From: Candidatus Babeliales bacterium
GTDB lineage: Bacteria > Babelota > Babeliae > Babelales > Vermiphilaceae
NCBI GenBank assembly: GCA_020049835.1
Contig: JAGVLK010000009.1
Location: 1-57,148 of the forward strand
Length of the DNA stretch: 57,148 nt
Direction: 5' to 3'
The notes beneath the pieces are model-generated. The model searched no databases, was not told where the DNA came from, and was given only the letters and a program-made list of their open reading frames with translations. The first letter of the stretch is position 1. Each line of letters opens with the position of its first letter. The position numbers were made by a program, and so were the translations under genes. Of the stretch, positions 28,705-37,771 are shown one piece after another.

Positions 28705-28760
28705 AAAGCCATACGGTGACTGCGTATACAAAAAGACGCGGTGTAGCCGGATGGCTTTTG
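28705..28760 (+). terminator. Stem-loop after rpmF, possible terminator or attenuator
   Basis: AAAAGCCAT (28705-28713) pairs with ATGGCTTTT (28752-28760) around a 38-base loop that can itself fold. The 3' arm ends in four T. It lies between rpmF and the YfgM-like gene. Confidence 0.45.
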
Positions 28761-28801
28761 TACCTTGAAATAAGCTCAATATTTTTGAAAGGTGTAGAAG
28801 T

Positions 28802-29446
28802 ATGAAAAGAGAATTAGCGGGATTTTTTGATAACATTGATCCCCGTGTTTTGCAAATCGGTTCACTTATACTCTTGGCCGGTGCCGGCATCGGTGCAGGA
28901 TGGTATGGTATGCAATGGTATGTTGCGCGCAAAGGTACAGCAGCGCAGCAGCTGATGAGTGACTGTATGGATGAATATCGCAAGGCTCAAGTAAGTAAAG
29001 ATTCACTTTGGGGTGAAGTTGAGCTTGCAAGTACGTTAGCACATACACAAGCTGCCGGTTCGGCACTTGAACCTTATTTTGTTATTATGCAAGCACAAGC
29101 ATATGGAGCGCAAGGGCACACCGCAAAAGCGCTTGAGCATATGGAGCGCGCACTTGCAGAACTTCCGGTAGATTCAGTATATCGTTCTTATTTCACGGTA
29201 ACGCAAGCTCTCATTAAGTTGTATGCTGCAGATTATGCACAAGAAGGTTTAGCGCAATTGCAACAGTTGGCTGCAGATGAGCGCAATTGGTTTGCAGATA
29301 TTGCTGCATATCATGTTGGCGAATGGTACTGGATGCATGATAAATTGCCCGAAGCAAAACAGGCGTGGCAGCAGCTGGTTGATCAGCAGGCATTAGCAGA
29401 TTCACCATGGGTTGCGCTTGCAAAACAGAAGTTAATGACGCTGTAA
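28802..29446 (+). CDS. Membrane-anchored TPR protein, YfgM-like
   Basis: 214 residues. A short cytoplasmic N-terminus leads into one transmembrane helix (LQIGSLILLAGAGIGAGWYG, residues about 18-40). The rest is TPR-type helices (AQAYGAQGHTAKALEHMERA, HVGEWYWMHDKLPEAKQAWQ). Architecture and length match YfgM/TPR_21 proteins, which in E. coli associate with the SecYEG translocon and periplasmic chaperones. Assignment rests on architecture, not on strong motif identity. A role in export would suit this secretion-heavy genome. Confidence 0.72.
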   Translation: MKRELAGFFDNIDPRVLQIGSLILLAGAGIGAGWYGMQWYVARKGTAAQQLMSDCMDEYRKAQVSKDSLWGEVELASTLAHTQAAGSALEPYFVIMQAQAYGAQGHTAKALEHMERALAELPVDSVYRSYFTVTQALIKLYAADYAQEGLAQLQQLAADERNWFADIAAYHVGEWYWMHDKLPEAKQAWQQLVDQQALADSPWVALAKQKLMTL

Positions 29447-29499
29447 ATAACATGAGCAAAGCTCATGATAGTGCATCATGAATAAAAATTAAAAACCAT

Positions 29500-29531
29500 A
29501 CGCCTTTACAAGAGTAGTTTTGTAAAGGCGT
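29500..29531 (+). terminator. Intrinsic terminator after the YfgM-like gene
   Basis: ACGCCTTTACA (29500-29510) pairs with TGTAAAGGCGT (29521-29531) around a 10-base loop, followed by TTATTATTATA. It separates the TPR gene from the gltX operon. Confidence 0.75.
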
Positions 29532-29555
29532 TTATTATTATATGAGTTAGTTACT

Positions 29556-30980
29556 ATGAAAAAAAATCCTTCCTGCCGCGTACGTTTTGCACCATCACCT
29601 ACGGGTAATCTGCATATTGGTGGCTTACGTGCTGCACTATTTAACTGGTTATTTGCACGCCACAATGGTGGTACATTTTTGTTACGTATTGAAGATACCG
29701 ATATTGAACGCTCAAAGCCTGAATATACACAAAGTATTTTGCAAGCGCTTGATTGGGTGCAGATTGCATCTGATGAACCGATGGTTATACAATCAGAACG
29801 TATTCGTGAACATCATCGTATGATTGATCAACTGTTGGTACAAGGCAAAGCATATAAAGATTATTACCAACAAGATGAATTCTTTGAGCTGTATGCGGCA
29901 AAATATGGCTCTGCTGAATTTGCAAAAGCATATCATATCTGTCGTGACCAAGAGCAAAACCAAGGCGACAAACCATATGTTGTACGCTTTAAGTTGCCGC
30001 TTGATCGTGGTTCTATAACATTTAACGATATGATACGCGGACAGATTACTATCGGTACTGAACAGCTTGATGATTTTGTTATTGCGCGCTCGGGTGGTTT
30101 TCCCATGTACAATTTTGTGGTAGTGATTGATGACATTTTCCAGGAAATTACGCATATTATTCGTGGGGAAGAGCATCTTTCTAACACGCCAAAACAGATT
30201 CTACTCTATGAAGCTTTTGGCAAGCCGGTGCCGCAATTTGCACATTTACCGCTTATTTTGGGCCCCGATGGCAACAAACTTTCAAAGCGTGATGCAGCAA
30301 CTTCGGTACTTGAGTATAAATATGCCGGGTATTTGCCTGATGCATTGTTTAACTATCTGGTGCGTTTAGGCTGGGCGCATGGAGACCAAGAGGTTTTTAC
30401 GCGCCAAGAGTTAATCCAGTTCTTTACCTTAGAAGCGGTAGGTAAAAAGGGTGCAATTTTTGATAAAGAAAAACTTGATTGGCTCAATGGCGTCTATATG
30501 CGTGCAGCAGATGATGTAACGCTGTGCGCGACCATGACAGAAATCGATCCCACCTATACTGATATGTTGCCATTTGATGATGAGCAACTGGTGCAGTTAG
30601 TGCATCTGTATAAAGAGCGCTCCAAAACCATTGCGGAAGTTATGCAGGAGATAAAAACCTTCGCGCATGAACCTGCACAGTATGACGCACAAGCAATTGC
30701 TGAATGGGTAGACAAAGATACTCCTGCTTTGCTGGTGAGTCTGGTGAATTTATTACAAACGATTGATTCATGGCAATTAAATAAGATAAAAGATAATATA
30801 ACAGCTGTTGCTAAAGAAAAAGGCAAAAAGTTGGGAGCAGTTGCACAGCCGATACGTATTGCATTAGTTGGCGGAAGTTCAAGTCCGAGTGTCTTTGAAC
30901 TGTTAGATATACTTGGCAAAGATGAGTCGCTCCGGCGCATAGAATTGCTTTTAGAGTACTTACAACAGATGCCCGGATAG
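29556..30980 (+). CDS. gltX: Glutamyl-tRNA synthetase
   Basis: 474 residues, class I synthetase. The HIGH motif is HIGG (NLHIGGLRAALFNW, about residue 22) and the KMSKS motif is KLSKRD (about residue 240). A Rossmann catalytic core and C-terminal anticodon-binding helices complete the normal length. It charges tRNA-Glu. Whether it also mischarges tRNA-Gln depends on GatCAB, which is not in view; a tRNA-Gln gene is present at 56972. It heads a likely operon with the FabD-like gene (23-base gap) and acpP. Confidence 0.96.
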   Translation: MKKNPSCRVRFAPSPTGNLHIGGLRAALFNWLFARHNGGTFLLRIEDTDIERSKPEYTQSILQALDWVQIASDEPMVIQSERIREHHRMIDQLLVQGKAYKDYYQQDEFFELYAAKYGSAEFAKAYHICRDQEQNQGDKPYVVRFKLPLDRGSITFNDMIRGQITIGTEQLDDFVIARSGGFPMYNFVVVIDDIFQEITHIIRGEEHLSNTPKQILLYEAFGKPVPQFAHLPLILGPDGNKLSKRDAATSVLEYKYAGYLPDALFNYLVRLGWAHGDQEVFTRQELIQFFTLEAVGKKGAIFDKEKLDWLNGVYMRAADDVTLCATMTEIDPTYTDMLPFDDEQLVQLVHLYKERSKTIAEVMQEIKTFAHEPAQYDAQAIAEWVDKDTPALLVSLVNLLQTIDSWQLNKIKDNITAVAKEKGKKLGAVAQPIRIALVGGSSSPSVFELLDILGKDESLRRIELLLEYLQQMPG

Positions 30981-31003
30981 CCTGACTCCGAAAGTTAGGG
31001 AGC

Positions 31004-31969
31004 ATGAAGTTAGGGATGGTCTTTCCGGGATACGCAGATCAATTTGTTGGTATGGGCAAAGAGCTCTACGATGAATCACGCATTATGCAGGAATATTTTG
31101 ATGAGGCATCACATTGCCTTGATACCAATTTTCTCAAGCTTTGTTTTGCTTCATCTGATACAGAAATATCAAAGATGCAGTATGCGCATACTGCACTCTT
31201 TTTAGTCAGTTCATCTATTTATGCGCATTTGGCAGAACTTGGTGTAAAACCGGATATGGTGGCCGGCTACGATATTGGGCAATATGCGGCATTTCATGCA
31301 GTTAAAGGAATCACCTTTCCTGATGGGCTCTATTTGCTCACAAAATTAACGCACTTTTTGCAGGAGCTGTATACTGAGCACCCCATTGCGCTCATACGCA
31401 TAAAAGGAATTGCGCCTACCGTGCTTGAGCAACTGTTGCAAGAGCATGCAGTTGATACTATTCATATTGCTATGTACGAGTCTGCGGACCAAACCGTAAT
31501 TTCCGGGTTGCAAGAACATATAGAAGAGTTTATGCGTGTTGTTGAGCAAGCACACCCTAAAGCAAAAGTTAACTGCGCGCCCATTGAACTTGGCATGCAT
31601 AGTGCGCTTGCGCAGGCGGCAATAAAACAGTTTGAAGTTTATTTGGAAAAGGTAGACTTTAAAGATACGGTTGTGCCGGTAATCGCCAATAGCTCAGCAC
31701 AATTAATAACATCCGGCGCTGATCTGCGTAAAGAGGTTATTCAAGCACAGCTGCAGCCGGTGCAATGGCACAAAACTATGATACAGCTGCATGACTGTGA
31801 TGTTATTTTAACCATAGGGCCGGCAAAAACACTCACCAGCATGCTTAAAAAAATCTATCCGGAAAAGCAGATTTATACTATACTAAAACCGGCAGATATA
31901 GATCAGCTGCGCGAACTCTTGCAGTTGGCGCCGGCACAAGAAACCTATCACGACAATAACGAGGCGTAA
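31004..31969 (+). CDS. FabD-like malonyl-CoA:ACP transacylase homolog without the catalytic serine
   Basis: 321 residues with the overall FabD fold: MKLGMVFPGYADQFVGMGKE opens where functional enzymes have FPGQGSQ. The nucleophile motif GHSLG is GYDIG, so His91 is Tyr89 and Ser92 is Asp90. The Arg that binds the malonyl carboxylate (RG after the active site) is not evident either; the second active-site His is kept (His199 in MHSALA). Transacylation by the normal mechanism should be impossible. The gene sits 4 bases before acpP and is otherwise undecayed. A structural or ACP-binding role, or sequencing of a lineage that lost fatty-acid synthesis, would explain this. It starts at the family-typical MKL position although AGGGAG is only 1 base away. 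Confidence 0.85.
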   Translation: MKLGMVFPGYADQFVGMGKELYDESRIMQEYFDEASHCLDTNFLKLCFASSDTEISKMQYAHTALFLVSSSIYAHLAELGVKPDMVAGYDIGQYAAFHAVKGITFPDGLYLLTKLTHFLQELYTEHPIALIRIKGIAPTVLEQLLQEHAVDTIHIAMYESADQTVISGLQEHIEEFMRVVEQAHPKAKVNCAPIELGMHSALAQAAIKQFEVYLEKVDFKDTVVPVIANSSAQLITSGADLRKEVIQAQLQPVQWHKTMIQLHDCDVILTIGPAKTLTSMLKKIYPEKQIYTILKPADIDQLRELLQLAPAQETYHDNNEA

Positions 31970-31973
31970 ATTT

Positions 31974-32222
31974 ATGTCATTCGATCATACCGATACCACC
32001 CGTAAAGTATATGAAGCAATCGCACAAAAGCTGCATATCGATGCATCAACTATAACCCCGTCAGCCACGCTCCAAGATTTGGGCGCTGACTCATTGGATA
32101 TCGTTGAGTTAATCATGCGATTTGAAGAGCTGTTTGGTATCGAAATTAATGATGAAGATGCTGAAAAACTGCATGACGTAGGGCAAGTGGTGGCCTATAT
32201 CGATGGATTGCGCCGCAAATAG
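31974..32222 (+). CDS. acpP: Acyl carrier protein
   Basis: 82 residues with the phosphopantetheine attachment motif DLGADSLDIVEL (Ser40) and the acidic helix FEELFGIEINDEDAEKL. The length is standard. It carries acyl chains for fatty-acid or lipid A synthesis; none of the ketoacyl synthase or reductase genes is in the window. It is co-transcribed with the FabD-like pseudoenzyme. Confidence 0.95.
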   Translation: MSFDHTDTTRKVYEAIAQKLHIDASTITPSATLQDLGADSLDIVELIMRFEELFGIEINDEDAEKLHDVGQVVAYIDGLRRK

Positions 32223-32249
32223 GGATGTTGCGCCCCTTTTTGTATCCTC

Positions 32250-32277
32250 TTGTAAATTCCGTGCTTTATGGTAAAAT
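32250..32277 (+). promoter_or_regulatory. Possible promoter for the four-paralog secreted family
   Basis: TTGTAA (32250-32255), a 16-base spacer and TAAAAT (32272-32277). A second candidate -10, a perfect TATAAT, lies at 32340-32345 but without a clear -35. Confidence 0.4.
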
Positions 32278-32310
32278 ATTACTATAAGTAACATTTTTGC
32301 TCTTTTTTTG

Positions 32311-32328
32311 CCGGCATGTGCCGGTTTT
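32311..32328 (+). terminator. Short GC stem with T tail
   Basis: CCGGCA/TGCCGG with a 2-base loop, then TTTT. It may end the gltX-fabD-acpP transcript, or, if the 32250 promoter is used, be a leader stem-loop before the first secreted paralog. Confidence 0.5.
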
Positions 32329-32371
32329 AGAGTAAAAGGTATAATATAACCTAAACATTAAAGGGTTCAGG

Positions 32372-33895
32372 ATGAAAAGACAGTTATTAGCATGTATGCT
32401 TGTTCTTACAAGTATCACTATGCAGAATGTGCACGCTAGCCAAACGGCTACGGATTATTTGAATAAATTCAAGTTTTTGAGCGATGGATTTCCAAACATG
32501 CACATGAAATATGATACATTGCGTGCCGGATGTGTTAGTGCAGCCTGGATTGCTAAAAATCCTGCGGTACAACAGTTTGTACAAAACAATTTTAATATGA
32601 TTGCAGGAACAGCTGGTTGTATTTTTACAGGTATTGTTGGTTTTGCTTTAAGAAGTTTATATCGTTGGCGCAATGATAAAAACTATGACAAACAATTTAA
32701 TGCGGATCCAGTATTTCGTAAAAATGCTTTTAAAGCCGCTTTGAATGCCGGTTTGTTACAGTGGACACATGAGCATGACAAGCAAGATTTAGAAAATGCT
32801 ATACCATTGCATGTTGAGGGTCGCTATGGGCCAGTGGGTGGTATAGTATTAAAAGGAGAACAAGCAGCATTTGCAGGGTCCGGCTATCGTGCTAAGGCCA
32901 TTCTCTTTAACCCTGAGAATGTATTGCGTTTCCGATTGCTGAACAAGATCAATCAAAAAGGCTATGCTTGTGAGCTTCATAAGAGTGCCGCCATTAGCAA
33001 TAGTTCAGAAGGACATGCAGTATCTTCAGGTGAGCGTAACCTTGTAATATCAGATGAATTTAATACGCACAATCCTGCTAGAACTCCACTTGTTCTTTTA
33101 AGTGATGATCAATATAGAGTACAATTAGTTGACTTATTAGCCGACTATCTTGAAAGATTACCCGATAATCGCATGGGTCCTGTAGATCTGCTTGTTTCTG
33201 AGCCAATGCAGACCATCGATATCAGTAATGAAGTTCCTACGACATCCACGCAAGCAAGATTAACTCTTGTGGGTGGTGAGGGTATGAAAGTTATTCATCC
33301 AGAGATACAGGGATGGGGTGTGGGTATGACCGCTATCTCAACACCAAAAGTTTTGAAAGCTCTTGCGCCACATGATGCATCATATTTAGTTGCTCAAGAC
33401 GGAGCGTTCAAACAGCGTGTATCAGTAGAAATTAAAGACGAGTCTCGTTTTGAAAGAGCTAACGAGTTGGACGTTCCTCGTAGTGCCAAAATTACATTGG
33501 ATTTAGGTGGGACAAGACCTCGTGAATGCGTTGTCTTTAATGCAGATAAAGCCCAGGTTGTTGCTGATTGGGATGTCATTAAAGATATCATCATAGATGA
33601 ATGCCTGTGGGAGAAACCTGCTAAGGAGTGCTTGAAATTGACGCGTGCAGAGAATGGTTATGTATTTGGTCAACCTGAGGTGAAACCAACGGTAGTACCA
33701 GAACCAATTTTTGTGCCGATAATCTTTGGCCGTCCTGACGCTGCTGCAAGCTCAAGCAATGCTGGATCAAGTGCACCTCGAGGCCGTGTGCATGAATTCA
33801 CGTCTACTCTTCCAAAAAACCGTAAGAGTATGTCGCCAACGCGCTCACAACGACAAGTAGCGGCGTTAAAATACCAAGAAGCGCCAGTTAAATAA
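32372..33895 (+). CDS. Secreted/membrane paralog 1 of a four-member family, unknown function
   Basis: 507 residues. Signal peptide (MKRQLLACMLVLTSITMQNVHA), a short segment with DTLRAGC and NPAVQQFVQNNF, then one hydrophobic segment (residues about 75-97) ending in a basic patch (LYRWRNDKNYD). The long mature part is of unknown fold. Near the C-terminus a low-complexity motif AAASSSNAGSSAPRG is followed by a basic tail with SMSPTRSQRQ. The same plan recurs in the next three family genes. An AAAGGG site precedes the ATG. No known family is recognised. A surface or host-directed role is inferred only from export and paralogy. Confidence 0.75.
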   Translation: MKRQLLACMLVLTSITMQNVHASQTATDYLNKFKFLSDGFPNMHMKYDTLRAGCVSAAWIAKNPAVQQFVQNNFNMIAGTAGCIFTGIVGFALRSLYRWRNDKNYDKQFNADPVFRKNAFKAALNAGLLQWTHEHDKQDLENAIPLHVEGRYGPVGGIVLKGEQAAFAGSGYRAKAILFNPENVLRFRLLNKINQKGYACELHKSAAISNSSEGHAVSSGERNLVISDEFNTHNPARTPLVLLSDDQYRVQLVDLLADYLERLPDNRMGPVDLLVSEPMQTIDISNEVPTTSTQARLTLVGGEGMKVIHPEIQGWGVGMTAISTPKVLKALAPHDASYLVAQDGAFKQRVSVEIKDESRFERANELDVPRSAKITLDLGGTRPRECVVFNADKAQVVADWDVIKDIIIDECLWEKPAKECLKLTRAENGYVFGQPEVKPTVVPEPIFVPIIFGRPDAAASSSNAGSSAPRGRVHEFTSTLPKNRKSMSPTRSQRQVAALKYQEAPVK

Positions 33896-33915
33896 ACTTT
33901 CAAAAGAGTTTAGTA

Positions 33916-33944
33916 TTTAGAGGTGGATAACATCCACCTCTAAA
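33916..33944 (+). terminator. Stem-loop between family members 1 and 2
   Basis: A perfect 12-bp stem (TTTAGAGGTGGA and complement) with a 5-base loop. No T-run follows, so it may attenuate or protect the mRNA rather than end it. Confidence 0.55.
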
Positions 33945-33961
33945 CTTATAAAAGGTTTAAG

Positions 33962-35515
33962 ATGAAAAAACAGTTATTAGCGATGCTCGCTCTCATGAGC
34001 GCAACAACGCATAATGCACAAGCACAAACGGGCCAGACATTTGTGGACACCTTTAAGCTTTTGGGTAGTAGATTTCCAACTGATTTAAATTATAATGTGC
34101 TGCGTACCGGATGTGCACAATCTTATGATTGGTTACGCACCTCGTGTTTAAATTTGCCAGTAGTTGCACATAATCCTGCATTTCAGAAGATAGTGAAGGA
34201 AAATTTCGCTGCAATTTCTTCATTAGTTGGAGTTTTAGGAGCGGTTTTTGCTTATTGGAGCGTGCAACAAGTTTGGCAATGGAATGTTCGTCGTAAAGAT
34301 AACAATTTCCGTGAAGCATATAGGCATATGAAGCCGGAAGAACGGACAGCATTATTGCTGATCATGTTAAACCAGTTACCGCAGCTACTCGATGCTATTC
34401 CAAATCGTAATGAAGTTTCTGCACTAATGAAATACTCAGGTGTACCGTTATCCTTTAAGGTTCCCGGATATAGCCAAAATGCACTTGATATAACTGTCAC
34501 AGGTGATACTGTTGTACAACCTATACGACTCAATATTGAAAATCATTTGGGCTGTGCACAAGATTTGTATCATTTCACTTCACCATATTTTCAAAATGCT
34601 ATCAATACCAACATAGGATCTCTACGTACATTATTATCTAAAGACAATGCACATTTAATTGAACGTATGGCTAATGTATTGGCTAACCTGCCTGCACAAA
34701 ACTACTATATGAGCAAGAAGGGTTCGCTTACGGCACCGGATTTAAATAGAAATGTGCTGAGCGTATTGGAAAGTGATGCGGTTGCAAAGGCTATATATGA
34801 ATTAGAAAAGCAACCTGAGGATTTAAACGATAGATGCAAACGTTTAACAGTAGATAGCATTTCCCCATTTGTGACACTTCATTTAGAAAGTACAGGCAAC
34901 ACAGATATAGTTGAGCTTACAGTTGTTGATAATGTATCGGGAAGAGCCCATTCATTTATTATTGAAGACGCGCCGGTGCTTCCTTCACAACAGGCAGCAG
35001 GACCTTCAAACAATCATACACGACAAGTTACTGATACTCGCAATACACAGCGAAAAGAATCGGGTTTAGACCGCCTTAAGCGTGGATGGAGAGGTGGCAC
35101 AGTATCAAGTGGTCGCATAGATACTACATTCTTACGGACACTAAAAGCTGATGGTCTAATCAATGTTATTCATTCTGCTGTAACGGATAAGCCAACGTTG
35201 CAAAAAGCATATGTTGTGGAGATTGCGCCTAATAGTTGGGAAATACGCGTGCCAACGAATCAACAGGAACCAACATGTTCAAGCAATATATTGCCGACTG
35301 CAAGTAACGCAAGCTCAAGTAATGCTCAAGTAATTTCACAGCCTCGTGATCGCGTACGAAGCGCATCTTTTGATGGTTCGAATGAGCACAAGTGGCCGAT
35401 TGAGGACGTGCGGGCGCTTGGACATCGCCGATCGACATCTTTTGAAAGTCGTTTGATGCAAGATAACCAGCAATCTTTGGGTATTGGTGTAGGTCTTGAT
35501 TCTGACGATGATTAA
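33962..35515 (+). CDS. Secreted/membrane paralog 2 of a four-member family, unknown function
   Basis: 517 residues. Signal peptide (MKKQLLAMLALMSATTHNAQA), the same early landmarks as paralog 1 (NYNVLRTGC, HNPAFQKIVKENF), then a hydrophobic segment and a basic patch (VWQWNVRRKDNNF). Mid-protein it shows the family phrase VVDNVSGRAHSFII, and later GLDRLKRGWRGG, also found in paralogs 3 and 4. The C-terminal low-complexity motif is NASSSNAQ, then a basic, Ser-rich tail (RDRVRSASFDG, HRRSTSFESR) that looks like a set of phosphorylatable or 14-3-3-like sites; that reading is speculative. AAAGG precedes the ATG. A strong terminator follows. Confidence 0.75.
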   Translation: MKKQLLAMLALMSATTHNAQAQTGQTFVDTFKLLGSRFPTDLNYNVLRTGCAQSYDWLRTSCLNLPVVAHNPAFQKIVKENFAAISSLVGVLGAVFAYWSVQQVWQWNVRRKDNNFREAYRHMKPEERTALLLIMLNQLPQLLDAIPNRNEVSALMKYSGVPLSFKVPGYSQNALDITVTGDTVVQPIRLNIENHLGCAQDLYHFTSPYFQNAINTNIGSLRTLLSKDNAHLIERMANVLANLPAQNYYMSKKGSLTAPDLNRNVLSVLESDAVAKAIYELEKQPEDLNDRCKRLTVDSISPFVTLHLESTGNTDIVELTVVDNVSGRAHSFIIEDAPVLPSQQAAGPSNNHTRQVTDTRNTQRKESGLDRLKRGWRGGTVSSGRIDTTFLRTLKADGLINVIHSAVTDKPTLQKAYVVEIAPNSWEIRVPTNQQEPTCSSNILPTASNASSSNAQVISQPRDRVRSASFDGSNEHKWPIEDVRALGHRRSTSFESRLMQDNQQSLGIGVGLDSDDD

Positions 35516-35540
35516 TATATTGTTTACAACGAATTAAAAT

Positions 35541-35578
35541 AAAAGAGAGGGCGGACATTGTGTTCGCCCTCTCTTTTT
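35541..35578 (+). terminator. Intrinsic terminator after paralog 2
   Basis: AAAAGAGAGGGCG pairs with CGCCCTCTCTTTT around a loop containing GACATTGTGTT, ending in a T-run. It is similar in sequence to the terminator after paralog 4 (GGGCGGACA-x-T-x-TGTTCG). Confidence 0.9.
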
Positions 35579-35638
35579 TGCTACGCAAAAAGTTCTGTGG
35601 TATTTTTATACTATGAATAACCTTTATATGAAAAATAT

Positions 35639-35839
35639 ATGATAACTTCGGTAAAATTATCAAAAAAAATTATGCATGATGCCCAGATTGCTTCAAAAAT
35701 TATGCATTGTTCAGTTGACGAACAGATTGAACATTGGGTAAAAATAGGTAAAATCGTAGAAGAAAATCCCGATTTGCCTTACGAATTCATTAAAAGCATT
35801 CTCATTGCTCGGCAAGAAATATTCGCCGATAAGCTTTGA
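35639..35839 (+). CDS. Orphan ParD-like antitoxin
   Basis: 66 residues. The sequence VKLSKKIMHDAQIASKIMHC, then SVDEQIEHWVKIGKIVEENPDLPYEFI, matches the ParD-like antitoxin family (ribbon-helix-helix type with the characteristic S-x-x-x-QIE-x-W-x-x-IG core). No toxin reading frame lies on either side: upstream is a terminator, downstream the promoter of paralog 3. It may be a solitary DNA-binding regulator, or the remnant of a toxin-antitoxin pair. Confidence in the family is fairly high; its target is unknown. Confidence 0.75.
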   Translation: MITSVKLSKKIMHDAQIASKIMHCSVDEQIEHWVKIGKIVEENPDLPYEFIKSILIARQEIFADKL

Positions 35840-35850
35840 TTCCCTCTCTT

Positions 35851-35898
35851 ATTTCTATTGTCATATAAGCAGATTCTGCTACGCTATACAAAAGTGTC
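35851..35898 (+). promoter_or_regulatory. Duplicated upstream module, copy 1 (paralog 3)
   Basis: A 48-base block beginning ATTTCTATTGTCATATAAG and ending with TACGCTATACA plus 8 bases. It is 42/48 identical to 37772-37819. TTGTCA (35858-35863) with TACGCT 16 bases downstream, or TATACA at 21, could serve as promoter elements. It lies about 100 bases upstream of the paralog 3 start. Confidence 0.55.
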
Positions 35899-35952
35899 TT
35901 GGCCCAAGAGTGGCAATAACAAAAAATATAGCATTACAACTAAAGGACAAAG

Positions 35953-37752
35953 ATGAAAAAAGCAGTACTTGTATATATACTTACGGCATTGTGTTCATCT
36001 ACAATGCATGCAAGCGATAATGCTACCGGAATGTTGAACAAGTTTAAAGAAATGCAATTGAGAGGGAATGCTGGTTTTGCTCTTGGTGCGACTGCACTCA
36101 CCTGTCTTGGTGCTTGGAAGTTGAACCATTGGCAATACGACTATCGCTATCGTAATGGTGATATGGAGCATAAACAACAAAAAATGTTAGCTCTCGTTCC
36201 TCGTTTGGGTGGTAGCTTAATGAAGGTACATTCTGAAAAGAGGTCAAATCCTGAAAATGCTCACACATTTGAACCATATAGTTTTGCAGTAAAACAATCG
36301 TTGTGGGATTCCCCGGCATTACAAGTTACAGTTGCGCCATCTCAAAAAGCGTCAGAAGATTCCAAGGAATATTCTGGTGGTGTGACCATCACGATTGCAC
36401 ATCTGTTGAAGAAAGATCAAACAACGGTGATAAAATCAATATTTGATACAGAGGCAAGGGATCGTCTGGATGAATTGCGTAAGGTGGGCGTTGCATTATC
36501 GACTGTGGAGAATATTCAAGGGGGTTTTGCCAGACTATTGGCATCAGGTATTTCTTCTACCTGTTGGATTCATGAATCTCATAGCCATCCGAGTGGTGCA
36601 GTTTTAGGACTCAGTTCTGCAGATTATGCAACTATCTTAGCAGACAGTTTAGATGATACTGAAATTAAAGAACGATTACGTAGGGGGCAAGCAGTATTAT
36701 CGGATAATCCCTTGATAAAAGTTGAACAAACGTGCACTCCCGATGGCAAACAAGCAACATTGCGCTTAACTGATATGGTCTCTGGCAACCTAATTAATTT
36801 TGTTATACACAAGGCTTCTATTTTTAATGCTCTAAAACGTTTAGAATTGGGGTGGTCACGGTCATCATATGCACCAATAGAAAATAGTATCGGGGATGTT
36901 GTAGCTACTTATGCAACCTCTGATAGCCGATATTATTGGAATAATGTAAGATTCTCTATCGCAGATAAAATCACCGCTGCCTCACAAGAGCCAGCAACGC
37001 AATGGATTCTTCTTACGCATGATGAAAAATCCAAAGGAAAACTAGTTTGGTCAATGTCGCCTCCAGCACATATAAATTTATTACCTGAAGATGCGTTGAA
37101 TTCTGCACTTACTACCTTTTTATCTTCAGATATACTGCATAAGAAAAAATTTAAGGGCAAAAGAAAATATATCGTTGATGTTCAAGAGTTTACGCGAGAG
37201 TCTAATCCTGCGCATGGACTTAGTCAGTTGGTATCGCTGAAGATACAACAAACAGGTGAGCTGGCTGAGCGTGTTATTACGGTTGATTCTAATAATGTGT
37301 GCACAGACTATAAGATCACTATGCAAAAAGGCTGGTCAGCTGCAGAGCAATTAGCTAATGAAACATTACGATCACAAATTACTGCGGCTATAGCAAATAC
37401 ACATGAAAGGCATAGAAATGGTATTTCTATGAACATTACTGGCGAGTTTGAACTTCGCTTACATGAAGAAGGAGGGGGGTTGTGGTATCGTGTGTGCAAT
37501 CAAGAGGGAAAGAGGCTTTGGCAGACAGAGCTTTTTAGTTTAGCCAGTTCAAGTAATGCTGGTTCATCTGCGCAACCGGATGAAGATATGCCACGCGGAG
37601 CAGGATGGGTTGGTTGTGGTTTCATGCTACCTCAAGATGCATATATATATCGTTCAGATGATGATACGGAAACTGAAGATGAAGATTATATGGAGCCTCA
37701 AGGTTCCGGTTGGGTGACCTGTCACGGATTATTTGACGATCTTTCTGATTAA
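35953..37752 (+). CDS. Secreted/membrane paralog 3 of a four-member family, unknown function
   Basis: 599 residues. Signal peptide (MKKAVLVYILTALCSSTMHA). The early N-terminal segment present in paralogs 1, 2 and 4 (with the Cys and NNF motif) is missing here; it goes directly into the hydrophobic segment (NAGFALGATALTCLGAWKL) and basic patch. It shares with paralog 4 long stretches: the MVSGNLINFVIHKAS / KVSGRDIYFALHSAG region, ALKRLELGW / ALDRLKKYW, ADRVI-type segments, and EFELRLHEEGGGLWYRV before the ASSSNAGSSAQP motif. It ends in an acidic tail (DDDTETEDEDY). AAAGGA precedes the ATG. Function unknown. Confidence 0.75.
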   Translation: MKKAVLVYILTALCSSTMHASDNATGMLNKFKEMQLRGNAGFALGATALTCLGAWKLNHWQYDYRYRNGDMEHKQQKMLALVPRLGGSLMKVHSEKRSNPENAHTFEPYSFAVKQSLWDSPALQVTVAPSQKASEDSKEYSGGVTITIAHLLKKDQTTVIKSIFDTEARDRLDELRKVGVALSTVENIQGGFARLLASGISSTCWIHESHSHPSGAVLGLSSADYATILADSLDDTEIKERLRRGQAVLSDNPLIKVEQTCTPDGKQATLRLTDMVSGNLINFVIHKASIFNALKRLELGWSRSSYAPIENSIGDVVATYATSDSRYYWNNVRFSIADKITAASQEPATQWILLTHDEKSKGKLVWSMSPPAHINLLPEDALNSALTTFLSSDILHKKKFKGKRKYIVDVQEFTRESNPAHGLSQLVSLKIQQTGELAERVITVDSNNVCTDYKITMQKGWSAAEQLANETLRSQITAAIANTHERHRNGISMNITGEFELRLHEEGGGLWYRVCNQEGKRLWQTELFSLASSSNAGSSAQPDEDMPRGAGWVGCGFMLPQDAYIYRSDDDTETEDEDYMEPQGSGWVTCHGLFDDLSD

Positions 37753-37771
37753 GCAACATGACCCATTCGTC

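Noticed and set aside
35639-35952. A complete toxin-antitoxin pair around the ParD-like gene
   Set aside because: No reading frame of toxin size or type exists on either side within the intergenic space.
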